A program made the position numbers and the translations under genes. The notes below the pieces were generated by a model that ran no database searches, was not told where the DNA came from, and saw only the letters and a list, made by a program, of their open reading frames with translations. A stretch of DNA of 16,667 bases from Thermococci archaeon (GTDB lineage: Archaea; Methanobacteriota_B; Thermococci; Methanofastidiosales; B48-G16), in assembly GCA_030668905.1 (NCBI GenBank), contig DAOVEQ010000004.1, positions 1-16,667 of the forward strand, given 5' to 3'. Positions 6,180 to 14,710 of this stretch are shown here, piece after piece; position 1 is the stretch's first letter, and every line of letters starts with the position of its first letter.

Positions 6180-6380
6180 ATGCCAAGAGTAAAAACTTGT
6201 TCATTTTGCGGCAAGAAGATCGAGCTAGGAACTGGAATGATGTACGTTAGAAAGGATGGGACTGTATTTACTTTCTGTTCCTCCAAATGCGAAAGAAACA
6301 TGATCCATCTAAAAAGAAAGCCTAGAAAAGTAAAATGGACACAAACATACAGAAAGGAAAAAATGCTGAGAGTGAAATGA
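6180..6380 (+). CDS. rpl24e: Large-subunit ribosomal protein L24e (zinc ribbon)
   Basis: 66 residues. A zinc-binding C-X2-C (C7, C10) and C-X3-C (C33, C37) frame the conserved [21 protein letters not shown] region. A basic tail ([14 protein letters not shown]) reaches into rRNA. It is a large-subunit protein forming bridge contacts between subunits. GAGGTGA lies just before the ATG and overlaps the end of S28e. The length is typical of archaeal L24e; eukaryotic forms are longer. Confidence 0.96.
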   Translation: MPRVKTCSFCGKKIELGTGMMYVRKDGTVFTFCSSKCERNMIHLKRKPRKVKWTQTYRKEKMLRVK

Positions 6381-6381
6381 A

Positions 6382-6825
6382 ATGGAGAGAACGTTAGTAT
6401 TGGTTAAGCCTGATGGGGTAGTTCGCAGATTAACTGGAGAAACTATAAAGCGAATTGAACAAAAGAACATGAAAATTGTCGCAATGAAGATGATTCGGGT
6501 AACAGAGGATTTAGCCAAAGAGCATTATAAAGAACATGAGGGGAAACCTTTTTTTAAAGATCTTATAGATTACATTACCTTAGCTCCTGTTGTAGCGATG
6601 GTGGTCGAAGGAGAAAGAGCAATAGGGATAATGAGGAGAATAGCGGGAAAAACAAACCCCGATGAAGCATCTCCAGGAAGTATAAGAGGAGATTTTGGAT
6701 ACAACACACCACGATTTATGTGTAATGTTGTTCACGCTTCTGATTCTGTGACCTCAGCAAAGAGAGAAATAAACCTATTCTTTAAAAAAGAGGAGATCTC
6801 GGATTACAATATCACAGTGATTTAA
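6382..6825 (+). CDS. ndk: Nucleoside diphosphate kinase
   Basis: 147 residues, the usual size of the NDK subunit. The enzyme transfers the gamma phosphate from one NTP to another NDP through a phosphohistidine. The phosphoacceptor is H118 in NVVHASDSVTSAKREI, and the N-terminal TLVLVKPDGVVRR and the IRGDFGY segment (101-107) complete the active site. The ATG follows the L24e stop by 1 nt. Its own stop overlaps the aIF5B start as TAATG. Placed between ribosomal proteins and two translation GTPases, it may help supply GTP for initiation; the position is conserved in many archaea. Confidence 0.97.
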   Translation: MERTLVLVKPDGVVRRLTGETIKRIEQKNMKIVAMKMIRVTEDLAKEHYKEHEGKPFFKDLIDYITLAPVVAMVVEGERAIGIMRRIAGKTNPDEASPGSIRGDFGYNTPRFMCNVVHASDSVTSAKREINLFFKKEEISDYNITVI

Positions 6826-8594
6826 TGGTAACCCGTCAACCTATTATATCTGTTTTGGGGCATGTAGATCATGGAAAAACTACATTATTGGATAATATTA
6901 GAGGTAGCGCAGTTGCTTCAAGAGAAGCGGGAGGAATAACTCAGCATATAGGTGCTACCGAAGTACCCCTGGAGATTATAAAAGAAATATGTGGAGACCT
7001 TTTAAAAGGAGTCAAATTAAAGATACCAGGAGTTTTGTTTATAGATACCCCCGGTCATGAAGCGTTTACCACACTTAGATCGCGGGGTGGAAGTCTAGCA
7101 GATCTTGCTATACTCATAATAGATATAAATGAGGGTATACAGCCGCAGACTCTGGAATCCATAGAGATCTTGAAAACTTTTAAAGTTCCTTTTATTATAG
7201 CTGCCAACAAGATAGATTTAGCTGGTAAGTTTAAAATAAACAAAAAAAAGATGAGATACACATTTTTAGAGGCTTTCAATGATCAAAACGAAACAATGAA
7301 GGAGATAATAGAAAATAAGATCTGGGAGCTTGTAGGCGAACTTTATAAACATGGGTTTCAGGCGGATAGGTTTGACAGGGTTGAGGATTTTAGAAAAAAG
7401 ATATCAATAGTGCCGTGTTCAGCAAAATATGGTATAGGTATACCTGAGATCATGATGCTCATATCGGGTCTTTCTCAGCGTTTTCTGGAAAAAAAGTTGA
7501 GTATAGATGTAGAAGGCCCGGCCAGGGGAAATGTTTTGGAAGTAAAAGAGGAAATAGGTCTGGGAACGACCATAGATGTTATAATATATGATGGGGCAAT
7601 GGGTGTCAGAGATAAAATCGTTCTCGGGGGAAAAAATGGGATCATTGTTACCACTATAAGAAGCCTCTTAAAACCGAAGCCTCTCGATGAGATAAGGGAT
7701 CCAAGATTTAGATTTGAGCACGTAAAAACTGTTTCAGCGGCAGCGGGCATAAAAGTGGCGGCGCCAGACCTTAAGGATGCACTTGCAGGCTCGCCAGTAT
7801 ATATGGCAGATGAAAACTTGGATGAGATTGTTGATAGAGTAGAAAAAGAGATAGAAAAGATAAAAATAACTACGGAACATACAGGGATCATATTAAAGGC
7901 AGATACCTTAGGGAGTTTAGAAGCACTGGTAAAAATGTTTACATCTAAGGAATTCGCTGTAAGAAAAGGAGACGTGGGGGATGTAAATAAAACTGATGTT
8001 ACTGAAGCTATCTCTGTGAAAAAAAAGGATATATATACAGGAGTGATCGTTGCTTTCAATGTGGATGTCCTGAAAGAGGCTGAAGAGGTAGCCAAGAGTA
8101 AAAAAATTAAAATTTTTAAAGACAACGTCATCTATAAAATAATCGAGGATTATGAGTTGTGGTTAGAAAAGAAGAGAGAGGAGGAGAAGCTTAAAAGACA
8201 GCTGGGAATTATAAGGCCCGGAAAAATCCAGATTCTCGAGGGATACATTTTTAGAGCTTCTAAACCTGCCATTCTTGGCGTAAAAGTCCTTTCAGGAGAG
8301 ATAAAACCTAAATTAACATTGATAAAAGAGGATGGAAAGTTTGGCGGGGAAATAAACTCGATAAAAACACAGGATAAGTTTTTATCATCTGCAGAAAGGG
8401 ATGACGAAATAGCCATAGCTCTCAAGGGTGTTACGGTAGGAAGGCAGATAGAGGAAGGGGAAGTTTTATATGTGGAGATACCAGAAGATAGTTTTAGAAA
8501 AATGAAAGAATTGGAACTTGATGAGTTTGAGAGAGAAACATTAGAGGAATTTTTAAAGATTAAAAGAAAAGAAAATAGTTTATGGGGCGTATAA
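6825..8594 (+). CDS. infB: Translation initiation factor aIF5B (archaeal IF2 homologue)
   Basis: A 589-residue GTPase that promotes subunit joining and initiator-tRNA placement. The G motifs are complete: G1 GHVDHGKT (12-19), G2 threonine in GGITQ (37-41), G3 DTPGH (74-78), G4 NKID (128-131) and G5 SAK (199-201). After the G domain come the beta-barrel domain II (about 225-345), the alpha/beta/alpha domain III and the C-terminal barrel and helices. Length matches archaeal aIF5B (about 590-600), without the long N-terminal extension of eukaryotic eIF5B and without an intein. The ATG overlaps the ndk stop by one base (TAATG) and has only a weak upstream GTGA, so translational coupling to ndk is likely. 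Confidence 0.97.
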   Translation: MVTRQPIISVLGHVDHGKTTLLDNIRGSAVASREAGGITQHIGATEVPLEIIKEICGDLLKGVKLKIPGVLFIDTPGHEAFTTLRSRGGSLADLAILIIDINEGIQPQTLESIEILKTFKVPFIIAANKIDLAGKFKINKKKMRYTFLEAFNDQNETMKEIIENKIWELVGELYKHGFQADRFDRVEDFRKKISIVPCSAKYGIGIPEIMMLISGLSQRFLEKKLSIDVEGPARGNVLEVKEEIGLGTTIDVIIYDGAMGVRDKIVLGGKNGIIVTTIRSLLKPKPLDEIRDPRFRFEHVKTVSAAAGIKVAAPDLKDALAGSPVYMADENLDEIVDRVEKEIEKIKITTEHTGIILKADTLGSLEALVKMFTSKEFAVRKGDVGDVNKTDVTEAISVKKKDIYTGVIVAFNVDVLKEAEEVAKSKKIKIFKDNVIYKIIEDYELWLEKKREEEKLKRQLGIIRPGKIQILEGYIFRASKPAILGVKVLSGEIKPKLTLIKEDGKFGGEINSIKTQDKFLSSAERDDEIAIALKGVTVGRQIEEGEVLYVEIPEDSFRKMKELELDEFERETLEEFLKIKRKENSLWGV

Positions 8595-8595
8595 A

Positions 8596-9348
8596 ATGGA
8601 AGTAAAGATAGTAGTTTCATATCCCGATGGGAAAAGCGAACAAAAAGAGCTGAGAGATGAAAAAGCTAACAGCTTGCTCGGTAAAAAAATAGGGGATATG
8701 ATAGAAGGAAGCTTGCTCGATATAAAAGGAGATCTTCTTATAACAGGAGGAAGTGACAAAGACGGATTTACTATGAGAAAGGACATTGATGGGCCTATAA
8801 GAAAAAAGATCCTCTTATCAAAAAGTGCAGGATTTAAACCAAAAAGAGATGGAGAAAGAAGAAAAAAGAGGGTAAGAGGAAATATGATTACTGACGAGAT
8901 AATCCAGATCAATACAAAGCTTATTGTAAAACCCAAGAAGATAACAAAGGAACCAAAAGAAGAGATAAAACCTAAGGAAGAAGCAAAGGAACTCAAGGAA
9001 GAGAAACCTAAAAAGGCTAAGAAAGAAGTAACCGAAGAAAAACCCAAGCCAAAGAAGAAAGCAGTCAAACCTAAAAAAGCAACAAAGAAGAAAGAAGTAG
9101 CTAAAGAGAAACCTAAGAAAAAAGCAGTGAAAATTGAAGAAAAGATCGAACCTAAGAAAGCAATCAAAGAAAAAGAAGAGCCAAAACTAAAGAAAGAAGA
9201 ACCAAAAGAAGTACCTGAAGAAAAGAAGCCTAAAGAAGAGAAACCCAAACCAAAGAAAAAAACAGCTAAAAAGAGAGAGGAAACAACCGAAAAGAAACCT
9301 AAGAAAGTAACAAAAAAGAAAGAAGAGCCAAAGAAAGAGGAGAAGTGA
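8596..9348 (+). CDS. rps6e: Small-subunit ribosomal protein S6e with long Lys/Glu/Pro tail
   Basis: 250 residues. The first ~110 are a normal archaeal S6e: [11 protein letters not shown] (29-39), the conserved [17 protein letters not shown] (51-67), [26 protein letters not shown] (71-96) and [10 protein letters not shown]. Archaeal S6e usually stops at about 125-135 residues. Here a further ~135 residues follow, made almost only of K, E, P, A, V, T, I, L and R, with repeated EEKPKPKKK units (twice) and KPKKKAVK variants. The tail has no Gly, Ser, Asn, Asp, His or aromatic residues and should be disordered. The frame stays open and is closed by its own TGA 7 nt before aIF2-gamma, so this is a true extension and not a frameshift. 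The ATG follows the aIF5B stop by 1 nt. Confidence 0.94.
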   Translation: MEVKIVVSYPDGKSEQKELRDEKANSLLGKKIGDMIEGSLLDIKGDLLITGGSDKDGFTMRKDIDGPIRKKILLSKSAGFKPKRDGERRKKRVRGNMITDEIIQINTKLIVKPKKITKEPKEEIKPKEEAKELKEEKPKKAKKEVTEEKPKPKKKAVKPKKATKKKEVAKEKPKKKAVKIEEKIEPKKAIKEKEEPKLKKEEPKEVPEEKKPKEEKPKPKKKTAKKREETTEKKPKKVTKKKEEPKKEEK

Positions 9349-9355
9349 TGTCTCA

Positions 9356-10573
9356 ATGGAATCGAAACAGGCAGAGATTAATATCGGAATGATAGGACAT
9401 GTAGATCATGGAAAAACTACACTGACAAAAGCTCTCTCAGGGGTATGGACAGATAAACATTCAGAAGAGCTGAGAAGAGGAATCACAATAAGACTGGGAT
9501 ATGCAGATGCAGTTTTCAGAAAATGTCCTAAATGCAACGAATACACTACGCAGAAAACATGTCCCAAATGTGGGGACGAGACAGAAACACTGAGAAAAGT
9601 CTCTTTTGTGGATGCTCCAGGACATGAAACATTGATGGCCACGATGCTAACAGGGGCATCATTAGTTGACGGTGCTGTTCTGGTGATAGCAGCTAATGAA
9701 CACTGTCCACAGCCGCAAACAAAGGAACATCTGATGGGTCTTGATATAATAGGCGTGAAAAATGTTGTGATCGCGCAGAATAAGATAGAGCTTGTTTCAC
9801 GAGAAAGGGTCATTGAAAATTATAAGGAAATAAAGGATTTTGTGAGGGGAACTGTAGCAGAAAATGCACCCATAATTCCCATCTCTGCTCAACATTCTAT
9901 CAACATAGATGCTTTGATAGAGGCTATAGAGAAGAATATCCCGACTTCAAAGAGAGATGAAAAAGTGGATCCAATAATGTTCATAGCAAGATCGTTTGAC
10001 GTAAACAGACCTGGAATTACTCCAGATAAACTTGTTGGGGGGGTTATTGGAGGAAGTCTAAGACATGGAGTCATAAGGGTAGGAGATGAGATAGAGATAA
10101 GACCTGGAAGAGCGAAAAAAGAACAGAACAAAATTGTTTACAGGGATTTAGACTCTGAGATCGTTTCGTTAAATACACTGGGAATAAATTTAAAAGAGGC
10201 AGGGCCAGGAGGTTTAATTGGTATAGGCACAAAACTTGATCCTTCTCTTACAAAAGCAGATGCATTAGCAGGCAGCGTAGCTGGAAAACCTGGGACTCTG
10301 CCGCCATTGTTGCACGAGTTAAGACTTAATATTCATCTTCTGGAAAGAGTCGTTGGATCGGAAAAGGAATTGAATGTTGAACCTATAAAAAGAAAGGAGA
10401 TGCTGATGCTTAATGTTGGCACTGGAAAAACTATTGGCATCGTGAAAAACCCAGGAGAGCACTGTGAATTGAGTTTAAAGCTTCCCGTATGCGCCACTAA
10501 AGGTGACAGAGTAGCTGTAAGCAGGAGAATTGGAGCAAGATGGAGACTGATAGGCTACGGAGTAGTAGAATAG
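9356..10573 (+). CDS. eif2g: Translation initiation factor aIF2 gamma subunit
   Basis: A 405-residue GTPase, the core of the heterotrimeric factor that carries initiator Met-tRNA to the small subunit. Visible motifs are G1 GHVDHGKT (14-21), switch-1 [12 protein letters not shown] (40-51), a zinc knuckle with C57-X2-C60 and C69-X2-C72, DAPGH (86-90), NKIE (142-145) and ISAQH for G5. Two EF-Tu-like barrels follow. NKIE rather than NKID is usual for this subunit. Length is normal. The ATG at 9356 is used rather than the out-of-frame ATG at 9348 that overlaps the S6e stop. GAGGAG lies 12 nt upstream. Confidence 0.97.
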   Translation: MESKQAEINIGMIGHVDHGKTTLTKALSGVWTDKHSEELRRGITIRLGYADAVFRKCPKCNEYTTQKTCPKCGDETETLRKVSFVDAPGHETLMATMLTGASLVDGAVLVIAANEHCPQPQTKEHLMGLDIIGVKNVVIAQNKIELVSRERVIENYKEIKDFVRGTVAENAPIIPISAQHSINIDALIEAIEKNIPTSKRDEKVDPIMFIARSFDVNRPGITPDKLVGGVIGGSLRHGVIRVGDEIEIRPGRAKKEQNKIVYRDLDSEIVSLNTLGINLKEAGPGGLIGIGTKLDPSLTKADALAGSVAGKPGTLPPLLHELRLNIHLLERVVGSEKELNVEPIKRKEMLMLNVGTGKTIGIVKNPGEHCELSLKLPVCATKGDRVAVSRRIGARWRLIGYGVVE

Positions 10574-10944
10574 CTGTCATTTTTGACACAAATTTTATTT
10601 TAAGCTGTTTAAAATTTGGAATCAGCTTTGAAGATCTGGATCTTGTCATAGAGAAAAAGTTTGAGATTTTCATGCCTTCCAATGTAATTTACGAGTTAAA
10701 AAATATTGATCTGAATAATGAAGACTCTATTTTGAGAAATATAGCATTAAAATTGATCGATAAATATAAGATTTTGGAATTAAAAGGAAATGTGGATACT
10801 TCTATTCTCTCTTTTGCTGAGAAAAAGAGATGCATAGTCTGCACAAATGATAAAAAACTGAGACATGCTTTAAGAAAAAAATCTATTCTCGTTATTTTTA
10901 TAAGAAACAGGAAGTATCTGGAGCTGGATGGTATTATACTTTAG
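10540..10944 (+). CDS. PIN-domain protein, Fcf1/Utp24-like (COG1412 type)
   Basis: A 134-residue single PIN domain, an RNase fold using clustered carboxylates and divalent metal. D16 in VIFDTNF, E52 in IYELKNI, D86 in VDTSIL and D104 in CTNDKKLR form the expected acidic set, so it is probably active. Proteins of this size following aIF2-gamma are common in Euryarchaeota and related to eukaryotic Fcf1/Utp24, which cuts pre-rRNA. That role here is inference, as free VapC toxins share the fold, but no VapB-like gene is adjacent. The ATG at 10540 lies 34 nt inside the aIF2-gamma gene with a GGAG 4-5 nt before it, and no other start is available before DTN. The stop TAG overlaps the stop of the convergent Clp1 gene. 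Confidence 0.82.
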   Translation: METDRLRSSRIAVIFDTNFILSCLKFGISFEDLDLVIEKKFEIFMPSNVIYELKNIDLNNEDSILRNIALKLIDKYKILELKGNVDTSILSFAEKKRCIVCTNDKKLRHALRKKSILVIFIRNRKYLELDGIIL

Positions 10945-11921
10945 TACACTAGGTTGTATACTCTACCCCTCTCTTCTCCATCTTCATTTATTTTAATCCT
11001 TCCAAACTCTATGAACTCGAAATCGTTTTCAGTATTGGTGAGAATATAGATCTCCTTTCTCTCAAAATCTATCCTGATAATCATTCCTATGCCAATACAG
11101 GTCTCGTTTTTTATGAATCCAATTATCAGACCTTCTTCAAATCCTTTCTTCAGAATGATCGCGTTTTCCTGTTCCCCGTACTCATCTGCAACAATAAAAA
11201 ATCCTTCAGGAATTTTCTCGCACCAGTATACTTTCATTTCCAAAATTTTTTCCATAATATCCTTTCTCGATTCTATTCCGGAAAAGAAAAAAGTATTTCT
11301 CAATTTTATATCCTTCAGCTTAAAAACTTTTATCTGCGAATTTTTTAAATGTTTTTTCCATAATTTTTTTCTGATCTCCCTTCTTTTTTCTCTTGAAGTG
11401 AATTCTACATTTTCCACGTTTTCTCTTATTATCTCGTACTGCGGAAAATTTTTGAGTATTCCTTCAAGTTCATGATTTCTCTGGAAAGCTACTATCAAAT
11501 CGGGCTTCAAGCTCATTATTTTAGCTCTTTTCAAACTTCTTCCTTTTTCAAAAATTAAACCTGTCGTATCTATCAATACATACTGCGAATCTGCCCTTGA
11601 TAAAAGTTCTAACAATCCTGTTATGACTTTTGAGTGATCGTAAGGGTATACATCCCCTATGAAATAATAAAAACTTTTTCCACTGTCATTTAAAAGCCCT
11701 ATGCATCCCGGAGGTCCTATATTCGATTGTCCAACGTCACAATCTATAATAGAAACTTTTTTTCCATTTTCTTTGATTTTTTTTGAGGCATACTTTAAAA
11801 AACTCGTCTTTCCTGTGTCTATATATCCCAAGGTTAAAACCAAACATCTTTCTTTTTCAAGTATCCTCTCAACTATTTTTTTCCACTCTTTCCTTTCTAT
11901 ATCTTTCGCTTTGCTATCCAT
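10941..11921 (-). CDS. Clp1/Grc3/Nol9-family polynucleotide 5'-kinase
   Basis: A 326-residue cytoplasmic P-loop protein. The Walker A is GYIDTGKTS (32-40), and the family-specific DCDVGQSNIGPPG (60-72) is the clearest identifier of the Clp1/Grc3/Nol9 group. LIDTTGLI (about 116-123) is the Walker-B-like part. The archaeal member from Pyrococcus horikoshii phosphorylates 5'-OH ends of RNA and DNA; eukaryotic relatives act in tRNA and rRNA maturation. The C-terminal ~120 residues should be the small beta domain typical of the family. The ATG at 11921 lies 25 nt inside the upstream secreted-protein gene and has no good Shine-Dalgarno, so coupling is likely. Its stop shares bases with that of the convergent PIN gene. 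An RNA kinase at the end of an exporter run is unexpected. Confidence 0.87.
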   Translation of the reverse strand: MDSKAKDIERKEWKKIVERILEKERCLVLTLGYIDTGKTSFLKYASKKIKENGKKVSIIDCDVGQSNIGPPGCIGLLNDSGKSFYYFIGDVYPYDHSKVITGLLELLSRADSQYVLIDTTGLIFEKGRSLKRAKIMSLKPDLIVAFQRNHELEGILKNFPQYEIIRENVENVEFTSREKRREIRKKLWKKHLKNSQIKVFKLKDIKLRNTFFFSGIESRKDIMEKILEMKVYWCEKIPEGFFIVADEYGEQENAIILKKGFEEGLIIGFIKNETCIGIGMIIRIDFERKEIYILTNTENDFEFIEFGRIKINEDGEERGRVYNLVY

Positions 11922-13072
11922 AAAATCAGTCCCGATAAGATTATTAGAACTAGAACATACTTAATTATATCCTCTTTGGTCTCCTGACCTTCATTCTCCT
12001 TCAAAACGAGTGAAAGGATATACCAGTTTGAGTATCCATTTTCACTTTTTATGTACTCAAGACTCTCTTCTCTATTGGTAACTATTCCTATGTCTTCAGC
12101 AAGAGTTTCTGCTAAAAATAACGAGTATTCCCCAAGCATAGTTTCCTCTGGAGATGAATAATATTTTTTTACATTAGTCTGACCCTGTATCTGTCTGAAA
12201 TCGCATTTATTTTGGATATTTCCTGCAAAACTGTCTTTTTCCGAAATAAGATTCTGATCATCTATATAAATATCATAAACTCCTCTTTCTGTCTGCATAT
12301 TCTCCATCCACTGCAGAGCTTCTTCCAGGGAATCTTTGTATTTTTGATCATCTGTTATTTTATAGCATATCCATTCTCCGAGCATCGCCATTGTCACGTA
12401 ATGGCAAGATACGTTCCATCGTGTGGGTATCTTCAAGGCATATCCATCATACCATGCTCCATTCTCTAATTGCATATTGTACAGCGTATCTCCCAGGAGT
12501 AGAGCATAATTGTAATATTCTCCTTTTTCTCCGATATAATAAACAATACTCCCCAAACCTGCACAGATCAATCCCCAGTCGTTTGGACACGAGTAACAGT
12601 AATTCTCTAATGAGTTCCTCATCTCTCCTTCATGTTTCGCATTTTCATTTCTTTCATCTGGACACTCTGCGGGGTACGCTTTTTTCCACGCATTTATCTC
12701 GTCTATTAAAAAATCGCCCCCTTTCAGAGCAGAGTCTTTGTATTTCTCTTTTTTAGTGATCTCATATCCCAAAGAAAGAGCCCAGATACCTATACCAGTA
12801 TACAGCTTCGGGTTTACGTTAGGTTCATTTGTTATCTCTCCATTTTCTTTTTGTTTTTCGATAATCAAACTTAAACAATCTTCTCCTTTTTTCAAAAGAT
12901 CAGGGTTTTGATCTTCTTTATATAAATACAAGAAGAAAAGAGCTTCATAAGAAAGAGTGATCGTGTCGTCTCTGGAAAAATCATGATCTGTAAAATATTT
13001 CTCATAAATGTTCTCCGCTTCCAGATTTAGAGACCCTGCCAAAACGAGTATGATTATTAAAAATTCTTTCAT
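11897..13072 (-). CDS. Secreted, C-terminally membrane-anchored protein with alpha/alpha-toroid-like helical repeats
   Basis: A 391-residue protein. Residues 1-19 (EFLIIILVLAGSLNLEA) form a signal peptide, and residues 369-386 are one transmembrane helix followed by KRK. The bulk is therefore outside the cell with a short inner tail. The middle has several helix-hairpin repeats of about 50-60 residues. Examples begin at SYEALFFLYLY (41), YTGIGIWALSLGYE (91), DWGLICAGLGSIVYYIG (165) and HYVTMAMLGEWICYK (224), with loops such as ENGAWYDGYA (203-212). This resembles alpha/alpha toroid (six-hairpin) glycosidase or cyclase-type folds, but I recognise no catalytic motif. Six or more cysteines (C137, C159, C162, C170, C223, C236, C290) could form disulphides outside. 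The ATG at 13072, with GAGTG 6 nt before it, is preferred over the GTG at 13081. It directly follows the second ABC-2 permease and overlaps the Clp1 start by 25 nt. Confidence 0.75.
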   Translation of the reverse strand: MKEFLIIILVLAGSLNLEAENIYEKYFTDHDFSRDDTITLSYEALFFLYLYKEDQNPDLLKKGEDCLSLIIEKQKENGEITNEPNVNPKLYTGIGIWALSLGYEITKKEKYKDSALKGGDFLIDEINAWKKAYPAECPDERNENAKHEGEMRNSLENYCYSCPNDWGLICAGLGSIVYYIGEKGEYYNYALLLGDTLYNMQLENGAWYDGYALKIPTRWNVSCHYVTMAMLGEWICYKITDDQKYKDSLEEALQWMENMQTERGVYDIYIDDQNLISEKDSFAGNIQNKCDFRQIQGQTNVKKYYSSPEETMLGEYSLFLAETLAEDIGIVTNREESLEYIKSENGYSNWYILSLVLKENEGQETKEDIIKYVLVLIILSGLILWIAKRKI

Positions 13073-13077
13073 ATTTT

Positions 13078-13803
13078 TCACTCTAAGCTTTTTTGCTTAA
13101 ATATTATTATAGATAGAAATATTGTAATAATGCAAAGGATGCAGAGGATAGATAGAGAGTAATTAAAATTTGAAGGATTACTTACATGCTGTGCATCCCC
13201 ATATTTTATCAGTTTATAAGAAACTGATTTTAGATAATGCATTATTGTAAACTTGGAAAGTCGTTCAGAGATATTAGATGCTATTATCTCCCATATAAAA
13301 GCAAAGAAAAGTCCAAACATCAAAGGTCTTGAGATAATCAGGCTTATAAAAAGGTAAAATGCCCCATAAGCTGCAATAGCCAGGAATATTATTAGCATAT
13401 AAGAAAAAAGGATTTTTACGGGTATGTCTTCAGGAGCATATATATGTAATACTACAAAAGTAGTAATAAGAGGTATCAAAAAAACTAAGGATACTGATAT
13501 GAGATATCCTATGTACTTTTCTATAACTATCGTTTTTCTTGAAACTCTAGTAGTTAAAAAAGCGATTTTACCAGATCTTATCTCGTCACCAATTAGGGAG
13601 GTCGCAAATATCAAAGTTATTAGAAGAATAAAAAACTGGAGATATAATATATATATCATGTTAGAAAAAACCACAATTCCATTTTCGTCATGTTTTATGG
13701 AGTACATCCCCAAGATCAATGGTAAAAATAGGAAAATCCCAAGAATGTATGTTTTTTTGCTTTTATAAATTTGTTTCAGAGTTAATATAATTATATCAAA
13801 CAT
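13078..13803 (-). CDS. ABC-2 type transporter permease (second pair)
   Basis: A 241-residue integral membrane protein with about six hydrophobic segments (near 18-36, 48-70, 97-120, 130-157, 160-176 and 213-235). The conserved ABC-2 segment after the second helix, IGDEIRSGKIAFLTTRVSRK (71-90), probably couples to the ATPase. ABC-2 permeases dimerise and usually export drugs, lipids, polysaccharides or peptides. It starts 4 nt after the stop of the partner ATPase, with GGTGAG just before the ATG at 13803, and is followed by the secreted repeat protein. The substrate is unknown. Confidence 0.85.
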   Translation of the reverse strand: MFDIIILTLKQIYKSKKTYILGIFLFLPLILGMYSIKHDENGIVVFSNMIYILYLQFFILLITLIFATSLIGDEIRSGKIAFLTTRVSRKTIVIEKYIGYLISVSLVFLIPLITTFVVLHIYAPEDIPVKILFSYMLIIFLAIAAYGAFYLFISLIISRPLMFGLFFAFIWEIIASNISERLSKFTIMHYLKSVSYKLIKYGDAQHVSNPSNFNYSLSILCILCIITIFLSIIIFKQKSLE

Positions 13804-13807
13804 TCTC

Positions 13808-14710
13808 TCACCTCACCAAATATCTGAAAACTGACTCTAAATTATCATCAGGAGAACTGAGATGGGTAATTTCTAAACTATTCTTTATGAGTATTTTTGG
13901 AAGTTCTGAATAAAATATGTCAGGTCTTGGAGTTTTTAATATTATGCCATTTTCTAGAAGCTTTATAGACTCCACAAAATCATAACCTATGAGTAATTTT
14001 GCCAGTTTTCTTTTTTCTTTGGTTAAAAGTTTTACCGAATGAGGAAACTTGTCTATAGCCTCTCTTATCTCATGTATCTTTCCTTCTGCTAGAACTCTGC
14101 CTTTGTTTATCAGAAGTACTTTGTCAGCCATTCTCTCCACTTCATGGAGTATATGGGATGAAACGATTATGTTCTTACCATCTTCTACCAGTTTCTTTGT
14201 TATCTCCATTATTTTTATTCTCGCTATCGGATCAGCTCCAGATAAAGGCTCATCCAGAAAAAGAAGATCTGGATCATGCAACAATGCCTGTGCGACCTTC
14301 AACTTTTGTCTCATGCCTTTACTGTACCCTGAGATTACTCTGTTTCTATCTTCCCACAGATCTACCTCTTTCAAGACTTTGTTTATCCTCTTAAAGTCTT
14401 TTATTTTGTTCAATCTACCCATAGTTTTTAAAAAATCATATCCTGTCATGAATGAATAAAATGCATCATTCTCAGGACAGTATCCTATTCTCTTTTTAAG
14501 TTCTATATTATCCCATACGTCCATTCCGAGAACTTTAATATCACCTTTATTTTCCTTTATAAACCCTATAGCTATCTTCAAAAATGTAGATTTTCCAGCT
14601 CCATTCGGACCAAGCAACCCAGTTATCCCTTCTTCAACATTTATGCTTACATCGTTCAATGCAAGAACAGTACCATACCATTTACTGAGGTTCTTTGTCT
14701 GAATGATCAT
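13808..14710 (-). CDS. ABC transporter ATP-binding protein (second pair)
   Basis: A 300-residue cytoplasmic ABC ATPase. Walker A is GPNGAGKST (34-42). The Q-loop position reads YCPEND with Glu, common in this exporter group. The signature is YSKGMRQK, Walker B is LLFLDEPLSG, and the H-loop is SSHIL. A C-terminal extension of about 80 residues is typical of the CcmA/NatA/DrrA type that pairs with ABC-2 permeases. An in-frame ATG at 14884 would add 58 residues, but that stretch is the antiparallel-free shadow of the upstream permease and has no family match. The ATG at 14710, overlapping the upstream TGA as ATGA, places the conserved start MIIQTKNLSK correctly. Confidence 0.93.
   Translation of the reverse strand: MIIQTKNLSKWYGTVLALNDVSINVEEGITGLLGPNGAGKSTFLKIAIGFIKENKGDIKVLGMDVWDNIELKKRIGYCPENDAFYSFMTGYDFLKTMGRLNKIKDFKRINKVLKEVDLWEDRNRVISGYSKGMRQKLKVAQALLHDPDLLFLDEPLSGADPIARIKIMEITKKLVEDGKNIIVSSHILHEVERMADKVLLINKGRVLAEGKIHEIREAIDKFPHSVKLLTKEKRKLAKLLIGYDFVESIKLLENGIILKTPRPDIFYSELPKILIKNSLEITHLSSPDDNLESVFRYLVR

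Noticed and set aside
7475..8620. Long minus-strand ORFs (218 and 156 residues) opposite aIF5B
   Set aside because: They lie wholly against a confident aIF5B gene, with Ser/Phe-rich composition and no family motif.
8580..9356. 258-residue minus-strand ORF rich in Phe, Ser and Leu, opposite S6e
   Set aside because: It is the mirror of the Lys/Glu/Pro codons of the S6e tail and core. It has no start signal, and the S6e frame is well supported.
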